A model generated the notes under the pieces. That model did no database searches. It worked only from the letters and a program-made list of their open reading frames with translations, and had not been told where the DNA came from. A program made the translations under genes and the position numbers. Positions 56,535-64,000 of a stretch of 64,000 bases of DNA are shown here, piece by piece. The number at the start of each line of letters is the position of its first letter. The stretch's first letter is position 1. Source of the DNA: Mesostigma viride (taxonomy: Eukaryota > Streptophyta > Mesostigmatophyceae > Mesostigmatales > Mesostigmataceae); NCBI GenBank assembly GCA_009746045.1, contig RPFO01001598.1, forward strand, positions 227,001-291,000, read 5' to 3'.

Positions 56535-57199
56535 TAACGGGAGTCACAACTGTTATCCTTAGGCCGACATATCTAAATGTTATTCTCCGGATTTCTGCCT
56601 GCGCTGGTTGTCTCCTTGTTATTACCCAAGATCAGTGATGTATATGCACCATTACAAGGGAATCAGAGCTCTCACCATGTGCAACCCACTGCTGGGTTCA
56701 TGCCTTTCATCTGCTGGAGCCACTGGGTTGGATTTTGCTGCATTCTTTCCACAATCTTCAACAGCCTGGAAGAGTCAATGCCTCGTTCAAAGCATATTTA
56801 TGTGATAGTTTAGTCTTTTGACAAGAGGAAGCCTACCTTGCTGGGTTTAGCTTCATTGTTCAGTCTGTTGATGTGGAGGGGTGCGCTCAAACACCTTGCA
56901 ATGATGATTATCTTTGTGATGTTTGAATGCATATCCCTATGTTGCGGTATTATAGAATTATAGAAATAAAGTAAGTTCAAAGCTCAATGTCAAGTGCATT
57001 TGTAGGTAGATCTACATGGACGTGGTTTGAGATCAAGATTTTAAAATTCTCACACTCGACATCAAAATACCCATATGTACAATTCAGCATGTATCAAGGA
57101 GACAACCATGTATGGCTGCAAGTGGTTCCGCATGCATGCTAGTGCAGGCAGCTCTTTTTAGATCTTTGACACATATAAAAATAACTAATTAATTGAACA

Positions 57200-57652
57200 C
57201 ATGACGCTATTGGTGAGAAACCGGTCCACGCAAGGAAACTGGGCCTCGGAGATCGACCCCAACATTAAATTTGACTAGCGCAATCGACAGATCTCTCCAA
57301 GGGAATTCCAAATCTGCCCTCGGGTAGTTGAAAGTCCTTTTCCGACCAGGTGATAGACTTGTTACGAGACTGGCAAAAATGGCTCTAACGTCATTCTCTC
57401 AGCCAAGTAAGCCAAAGTCGAGTACGGCAAGTACGAGGTAGGGTGGTCTGATCTCAAGTATAAGTAGCGCAATCGATAGATCTCGGTGAGGGGAGTCGGG
57501 ATCTGCCATGAAAAAGCCGAATTGCCTTGGTCCAAAATGGAAGATTGGGGTCGAAATTGGTCGAAATCCGATACATTTTGGGCAAAAAAATGCGCCAAAA
57601 GGTACCTTTCTGCTACCGTGGACCGGTTTCTCGCCAATAGCGTCACATGCTC
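57200..57652. mobile_element. About 450-bp element with 30-bp inverted ends
   Basis: GACGCTATTGGTGAGAAACC plus GGTCCACG at 57203-57231 is repeated inverted as CGTGGACC plus GGTTTCTCGCCAATAGCGTC at 57616-57644 with one mismatch. Inside, a direct repeat TAGCGCAATCGAYAGATCTC (57278 and 57466) is followed in both copies by GGGA..TCTGCC. No transposase is present, so a MITE-like element or hairpin repeat is likely. Target-site duplications are not obvious. Confidence 0.6.
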
Positions 57653-57866
57653 CCGTTGGGCCGGAGTCATGGAGCACTACTGTATATCAGCCTGCATGAC
57701 TCATGATGTAACTTCACCATATAAATCCTTGTCCAGTCAGTGTATTAATCATCAGTATAGGTTTGTGAATTATCCGACATTGACCTGGCCGCTAGCAAGA
57801 CATTGATTATGTGCATTTATGCAGGCCGGTAGGACTGTTTGCACCCATCCATCCATCCATCGGGGT

Positions 57867-57925
57867 TAATGCTCCGTGACTCCCCAACGGGAGCACGAGT
57901 CTAACTAACTAATTAATTAATTATG
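57867..57925 (+). mobile_element. Retroposon 3' end with TTAA-type tail
   Basis: TGCTCCGTGACTCCCCAACG then GGAGCACGAGTCTAACTAAC then TAATTAATTAATTA. It matches the ends at 42057 and 42385 and has a clean CTCCC-CAAC-GGGAG hairpin. Confidence 0.7.
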
Positions 57926-58406
57926 CAGGCCGGTATACGTATAGCTGGACATCCGATCAGCTATAAGCTAGGATGCAGAGGCCTGCATGAACGTGCGTTG
58001 CATGCGCTAGGAGTATGTTACGGAGTCAAGAGGCCAGTACACGATCCAAGTCCTGGACCGGGAGTGTTTGGGCGACTTTTACATGCATGTGTACGCGAAC
58101 TGCCAATCATGTGCATTGGTATCTCTTCTTTTCTAGTATATTTTCTCAGTCCAGGCGAATATTCTCGTGTCGCATCTAAGTTCAAATTTCACATCCGTGG
58201 GGGTTGATCACACCGCTCTTTTATGGGACTCTGCCGCACATACCACATTAAAGGCATGCTGCGCCATTTTCTGCGCATGCCCAGAGAATGTCTAGCAGTG
58301 CTCTCAAGGGTAACGTAGAAGAAGTCCGGCGATCATTCTTTTCCTTTCATCAGTAGTATGGCGCATTCTACGCGCTTTTAATTAATGGCGCGGTGGACCG
58401 ATGACA

Positions 58407-59546
58407 TCATGCTCGCTCTCGCTGTTTGGAGGTCCTCCCTCGGACCCATTTGCCGGCATTGAGCATGAGCTTGTCCAGCTGTGCATCCATCCTGACAAAG
58501 CAATCATCAAGACCAAGTTCCCAAGCAACCAAGCAAAACGAGGTGTTCATTCATGGACATACATGCCCAGGCACGCCATTACCAAGAACATAGACGATAG
58601 CTGGCTATCTCGTTGACATAGACGATAGCCAGACAAGTTCTCAGAGAGTAGAAGCTGATGCCGCACAGGGACGAGCTGATGTGACCGTATGCACCATGTC
58701 TCGCTGGATATGCATCATCATCTACGGTTGTGCCCACGGTTCGACGGATAAAATGTGGAGATAATAACCCATGCAGACACCCACCAAGTACGCCAAGACA
58801 CCACATGTCACGGACGTTCTGCCCAGCTATTAGCGCTGGTCCGCGCGCAATCCAGACACTTACCTCGTGCCGAGTCCGCCCCAGATCAGCATGTGCGGGA
58901 TATCTGCCAGCCGACCCCCCTCCACCTCGTACACGGGAGAGAAGCCGATCCGCTTGTAGTAGTTGACGAGCTTGCCATGCATGTTCGGGTCGTCATTAAT
59001 GGCAAGAATCTCAGCACGACTGCAGCGCTGTTCGACCCCGTGTAAACAGCACGCGAGCCCCAGTATGATGCCAACGCCCCACACGGATCGCAGCCGCTCG
59101 GGTATATCTTCGGCCTTCTTGTATAGTTTGATGTAGTCAATATGCAGGATCCCGACGAAAGGGATACACACGCATGCGGCCTCGCCAAGCATTTCGCCTT
59201 GGCAGAGAACCTGTACCCGCAGCAGCGGCCCCGTGAATGTCTGGACTAACTGAACGCCATCCTCCTCGCACAGCGCTTGTAATTGGGCTAGCGACAGGGG
59301 CGCTTCTGCCGCTTGTGAACTCGCTCGCACTTGACGTGCTCGCCGAATCCTCTGCGATGGCGCATTCCACGATACCCTAGCAAAACTGATGCTTCCCGTT
59401 AACGTCGATCCCCGGGCTTCGAGAGGCCTAACGCGTGTGGGGCGCGGCGCAGCTAATCTGCATGATGGCGTTTGGGAGGCCTTGAGAGAGGTGGAAAGCC
59501 TATGCACGACAGCGGCCGCCATGTTTTGTGTCAGAATCCCAGCCAT
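58407..59546 (-). CDS. Plastid-targeted GNAT-like acetyltransferase (2 exons)
   Basis: Minus-strand exons 59546-58864 and 58491-58407, joined in phase (ACGAG|GTAAGT to CAG|GATG), 255 residues. Without splicing, the donor's own TAA would stop the protein after GLGTR; with it, the text continues GTR-MDAQLDKLMLNAGKW to a TGA at 58407. The first 70 residues are Ala/Ser/Arg-rich and nearly free of acidic residues, as in chloroplast transit peptides. The body reads LQALCEEDGVQLVQTFTGPL, GEAACVCIPFVGILHIDYIK, SVWGVGIILGLACCLHGVEQ, AEILAINDDPNMHGKLVNYYKRIGF and HMLIWGGLGT. The N-x-x-x-H..L-x-x-Y-Y-K-R-x-G-F block is the C-terminal half of the GNAT fold. I recall plant chloroplast proteins of the same layout; the acyl acceptor is not established. 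Confidence 0.85.
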
Positions 59547-60256
59547 TTAGTTCAAGTAATGTCGATACCTGCTAATCAAATCGTGGGAGATCGTGGGCAG
59601 TCCTATCCTGAAGGCGCTCGCTGTATTTGCTTTACTTCGTGTGCCACACAAGAGCAATGACCTCGCGCGTAATTTCCGCTTGTTTGTCCCTTATATTGTG
59701 ATTATAGCCAGCACGAAAGTTTTTTTTGCCACGGCTATCGGTTCCTCCCAATTGTACGAAGCATTCGGGATTTGGAGACCGTCGTTGCGGTCGGCCATCG
59801 CCTTGAATCACGTGCATGGCACGTCTTGGGCAGGCGATTATATCCATCAACGGTGTGCAAAGCTGGTTGCCAACGTCTGCAACAAAAACGGTTTGGCCCA
59901 TGGCAATATTAAAATTTTGGTAAATATCCTGCAGCCAACTGCCAGGCACGTGCGTGTTGCATGATGCTTGGAAAACCAACACGCTTGTTTGTTCACCCAC
60001 CCAGCAACTTGGCATTCTATCATTGATGTTCCTAACATGTGGTGAAGAATCCCGTGAATTGTACTTGTTGAATAGAAGGAATTTAAAACTAGGTTGCGCT
60101 ACAGCCGGAAAAGAGCAGCATTGTTGCACTCATTTTGGCTGACTGGCTGCCTTCTGAAGCTTAGCAGCATTTTAGCCTGCAAGTTGCTGCCGGCAGACGA
60201 GAAAAGACATTGTTCTTTGAATCTCAGCCGATTTATCTAGCTTCAGTCCTGCAAGA
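59547..60256. promoter_or_regulatory. Divergent intergenic region (710 bp)
   Basis: This lies between the start codons of the GNAT gene (minus) and the thioredoxin-fold gene (plus) and presumably contains both promoters. I can name no specific element. Confidence 0.45.
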
Positions 60257-63200
60257 ATGGGGCAAGCTTTCAAACATCGTCAAGTTCCTACGGCACGCAC
60301 CTTGGCGTTGGTTGGTGTACTTTACCTGTCAATCGCTCTGGTGGTTGCCGGGAAGAATCTCCTCGGCCTACGTAACGTGCCCACGCTCACTGCTGAGAAC
60401 TTTGAGAGAAGGACCCAGGTGAGCTCACGGTGTCACCTATTGCGCGTCCATCGTTAGCCATGAAGAGTATTTAGAATCGCTTCTGTGTAAAATCGCCATC
60501 GCACTTTTTTGGAAACCTCGATTAACAAGTCCTTGCTGGATTGGTTTGGCTGACGATTCCCGTGCGTCCCCACGGGTTTTCTACCATCTCTTTCTGAACC
60601 GTGTGTGGTTCTGCAGGCCGCGAGTGGCCAGACTTCCGGTCACTGGTAAGCATTCCTTGTCCTAAGCACTTCCTGTCGCTTCGCTGCTACAGCCCACACG
60701 TCGATCAGCTGCGTACCCAGAAACGTAGCCTTGCGGCAGCACTCTAGGCACTTTCGCCCCGCCTGAATGTCCACAATCAGATGGCAATGGCCTTTGCTGT
60801 CACGCATGAGATGCGGGGCATGAGTGAGTGGAAATTCAAGAGGGCTAGTGGTGAGAATACCATGGTGAGATTGTCGATACGGTCCAGCTTTGTATGTCTC
60901 TCGGCGGTGCTTCGTCGGACTACCTAATCAACCCGCCCAGCCTTCTATAGGTGATCAGCTTGCCATTTTGCACGCCTTCATCATAGTCAGACTACAATTA
61001 GCTCCCAAATACTTGCTGTGTGCTTACTCTGCCAGCTTATCCTGCCTTATTCTAACCTCATATGCTTGCCGTGTGTCCTGTCCTGCCAATTGCGCGCTCT
61101 GCCTCGTGTTCCCCCCCCAAATCCCCCAATCCCCCACTCCCTTAACCCCTTCTCCCCCTTCCCCTTCTTTCCCCCTTTCCTCTTCCCCTTCCCCTTCCCC
61201 TTCCCCTTCCCCCTCCCCACCCCTGCCCCCTACCCTGTACCCCCCCCACCCCTCAACCCCTAGGCTGATCTTCTTCTGCTCATCCCACTCCATCCAGTGC
61301 CCCATGAACGTGCCCGTCATTGAAGAGATCGCGGCAGCGGGGTTGGACGTGTCGGTCGCATACGTGAGTCCGTGAGTCGTACATTCCGCGCCTCCTTTTT
61401 CATACGGGATGGAGGCATGATCATGGACGTTGAAACCATCGTACGTGAGTCCTACATACCACTCTCCACCTTACACGAGACCCTGGCTGTGGTCCAGCTG
61501 CTTCCCCTCAACACACACACACACACATGCATGCACATACACACACACACGTGCATGCGCACATAGGCCATCACACGCAACACCGTCAGCCACGCAGGCA
61601 CCACAGCTGGTGGAAATGCGATCTCTTTGTAGTCCAGCGTTCGCAACATGTCCCCGTCCCGTGGCGGTGCCTTGTCCGTGCCATGGCAGTAAGCCATGGA
61701 CAGTATCAAGCACTGTAAACTGTAAACATCATAGTAAGCGTTTTCAAGGGCGGTGAACTGGCGATGCTTGTAATTGGCACTGCTGTGGCCAGGGCAGTCA
61801 AGCCCTGCAGTAGGGGGGATTTGGAAAGGGGACAGGAGGAAGTAGAATCGGGCCAGGCGCGCTCACATCTAGGTGCAAAGATGCTTAGTTGGAACCCCTC
61901 CTGCAGGTGCCCCCCCCTTTCCATGCGCCCACAATGTCCCCACCCCGCGCTCGGTTGCGCCATAGCCTGAGGGTCCCATATGGTATCATTTCGTGGCAAG
62001 CAGCGATGAACGTGTGGCGAGGGAAAGGAACGTGCCCAGCGGCAGAATAAGCTTATCCGTGCGCGTGAATTACCCTGGGGGCACGCTCCCCCTTCCCCCT
62101 TCCTGTCCCGTACTGCCCCCTTACTGCCCCCTTGCTGCCGCGTATTTGCCTGTTCAGCCGCTTTAGCTTGTTTCCCCCGCTTTGTTTGGTGGGGAGGGAG
62201 CACATTTTACTAGCATTATATATGGCCGACATCCGTTGCATAAGCCTGGCATCCCTGTCGGTGTCATGACCGCGCCGACGTATCCGTGCTACTCGGGTGA
62301 CTACTGATGACTGGTTACAAACCATTTCTGACAGCTGGTCACGATGGGGCACGATGGGGCTGGGGACCTTGCGACGCCAATTAATTAGCATGTAGACTGT
62401 TTATTGTAGACTTAATTTAATGCAGACTTGATTTAATGTAGACTTAATCTAATGTAGACTAATTTAATTAACGCCGATGCACGGCAGACACATAGCTCAT
62501 CAACCTAACTCGTTGTGTGAATGTAAATTTTCTATCAATGAATGGCAGAAATGGGCCTGCCTCTTGATCGTGGTTTGGACCTATGTGCACCCTGGCCCCT
62601 GCTCCGCACACCCTGGGATGCACTTCCGTCCTGCACACCCTCTCACTCGTACTGTGTGGCACCTTCCCACTCTGTGCCCCCCCCTCAGGTGGACGTGGAC
62701 ACGGACCGCCCCCTGGCAAAGCGCTTTGGCATCCGCACGCGCCCCGCGCTGATCCTGCTGCGGAACGGCAAGATGTTCCGTTTCGGCGGCAGCTTCGCTG
62801 GGCCCTCGCTTAAGAACAAGCCTGCGGTCAACGTGGCGGAGGCCGTGGAGGCGGTCGCAAAATTTGTCCAGGTGTGTGGGGGGGGAGGGGACCAGAACGT
62901 GGAAAGGGGGGTTCCACGTGAAGGGGGGGGGAGGCAAGGCGGGGGAGCAGGTGATCACGATGACGGTGTGTGTGCCTATGAAAAGGTGAAATGGGGGGGG
63001 TGAAGGTGAATGGGACAGTGTCAAGGTGTGGGGGGGGTCCACTTGAGTCTTACAAGGTGAAGGTATGCAGGGGGCAAAGGTGAGAGGGGTGGTTCGAGTT
63101 TCGGGGAATATTCTTGTCTGTCAAGGTGAGGGGGGCTCAGATTAAATTTTCGAAGGTCAAAGTAGCACGATAGTTGCAAGTGTAGAAGGACATATTGTTT

Positions 63201-63904
63201 TTCCGGAGGGGGCCGTGGTTGGTTTGCCAAAAGGTGGGGGGGGCAGCAGGTGAGTCATGCGCCCCCCCCTGCAATCTGTCTCTAGGCCACACTGTTGCGT
63301 CATTCTCCACTACTGCGATGTCGAACAGGTTTGGGAAGTTGGGTGGTGAAATAGGGTGTGCCGGCAGGCAGGTGGGTGGGCAGAGGGCTGCATGGATTGG
63401 GCAAGCAATCGAATGCGCGGGCAGGCGAGTGGCTGGGGGCCAGGCGGCAGGAACAAATAAAGCTGTTGGGTGTACTAGCTATTAGGTTGCTTCTAGCGTT
63501 GATTCTGCTAGTCTATCTACTATTGTTGACTTAACTAGCTTGCGAGGCCCCTATCTTTGGGGGTGGCGTGCGTCCAAGGTGGTTGGTATTGTTTCATTCT
63601 CCACCCTTACCTAGTGAACTGTAGTTTTTTTCCCCTCGCCTGGTTGGTACTTCTGTCTGGTAGACGTCACATAGCTGCCTGTCTCCCTCGTGCCTGTCGC
63701 TGTGGTACCGATGCTTGCGCTGTCCCGTGCCTCGCTCATGGCATGCTCCTGCGATCTTCGCCACACTTGAATAACGCCACGTGGATGCAGGCTCCTTACT
63801 CGGAGTCCCAGCCGGAGGCAGTGCCGCCTGAGCCCGGGATCTTTGTGGTGGTGATCGATGCGATGGTCACTCACTTGCGGGCAGGTGCCGGCAAGCTACA
63901 AGAG
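60257..63904 (+). CDS. Thioredoxin-fold protein with altered active site, 3' end beyond window
   Basis: Exons 60257-60418, 60617-60645, 61264-61363, 62689-62871, 63791-63904; phases agree and the last ends at a strong GAG|GTAAGT, so the gene continues. After a short basic start a hydrophobic stretch (TLALVGVLYLSIALVVAGKN, about 15-34) is a signal peptide or anchor. The thioredoxin-like part reads HWLIFFCSSHSIQCPMNVPVIEEI, AYVDVDTDRPLAKRFGIRTR and PALILLRNGKMFRFGG, with a cis-proline-like RTRPAL (Pro116). Aligned to the usual WCGHC..P-V-x-E-E, the first cysteine is Ser73 and the second Cys76 (SIQC). Such proteins usually act in the secretory pathway or an organelle lumen as isomerase- or chaperone-like subunits. 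Residues 159-196 add a linker and a new beta-rich segment (GIFVVVIDAMV), perhaps a second domain. Confidence 0.75.
62872..63790 (+). other. G-rich intron of the thioredoxin-fold gene
   Basis: Intron 4 begins GTGTGTGGGGGGGG. Its first 350 bp hold repeated AAGGTGAA/AAGGTGAG-GGGGG words at about 62983, 63005, 63023, 63054, 63078 and 63124, several resembling donors; a faint relative of the donor-copy arrays. The rest is featureless. Confidence 0.5.
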
Positions 63905-64000
63905 GTAAGTGAATAGCAGGGTCATTTTGCGTGCTTACTTGGCTTGGCCATCCTGTTGGCCTTCTGGCATTCTTGTTCGCACGGTGGCTCTCCCTTTTAT

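Larger units (their letters stand above)
56535..58406. other. Convergent intergenic region with a dispersed element
   Basis: Between the ends of the coiled-coil gene and the GNAT gene. An AATAAA at 56965 could serve the coiled-coil gene but is 430 bp past the stop, so this is weak. The inverted-repeat element (57200-57652) and a retroposon tail (57867-57925) are described separately. No gene is recognised elsewhere. Confidence 0.4.

Overview
The window is nuclear DNA of an intron-rich eukaryote. Coding parts are GC-rich and built from multi-exon genes with GT-AG introns (one apparent GC-AG). One gene product looks plastid-targeted and matches a plant-type acetyltransferase layout, and one degenerate gene has EsV-1-7 repeats, so a unicellular alga, probably green-lineage, is the best guess. 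The taxon is an inference.

I rebuilt the genes by joining short exons whose splice phases agree. From left to right: (1) a minus-strand CCR4/nocturnin-type nuclease-fold gene (554-9038, 3' end missing), one of whose introns is a 3-kb pure-purine GGGA array; (2) a frameshifted EsV-1-7 gene (13753-14329, minus); (3) a 13-exon plus-strand gene (15773-36073) for a 3266-residue surface protein with about 30 IPT/TIG repeats, paired GC..DDGSC motifs and one C-terminal membrane span; (4) 7 kb of retroelement debris; (5) a 6-exon minus-strand membrane-anchored sulfotransferase (43015-48614, 510 residues); (6) a 9-exon plus-strand protein with charged helical stretches, a His/Asp tract and a poly-glycine tract (49476-56534); (7) a 2-exon minus-strand plastid GNAT acetyltransferase (58407-59546); (8) the first five exons of a plus-strand thioredoxin-fold protein (60257 to past 63904).

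The sulfotransferase and the coiled-coil gene start divergently 861 bp apart, and the GNAT and thioredoxin-fold genes 710 bp apart. The other neighbours converge or are far apart. The products share no obvious pathway. The likely shared themes are surface and secretory proteins (IPT giant, sulfotransferase, thioredoxin-fold protein), RNA or nucleotide turnover (nuclease) and plastid (GNAT).

The most striking pattern is in the introns. At least ten carry imperfect tandem or nearby copies of the exon-intron junction itself, so the array begins at the splice site and each copy carries a decoy splice site. This occurs in four unrelated genes on both strands and looks like a genome-wide habit of junction-seeded repeat growth. 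Other intron arrays (9, 10, 15, 23, 28, 51, 73 bp units, CA, TAGGG) show how repeat-prone the genome is.
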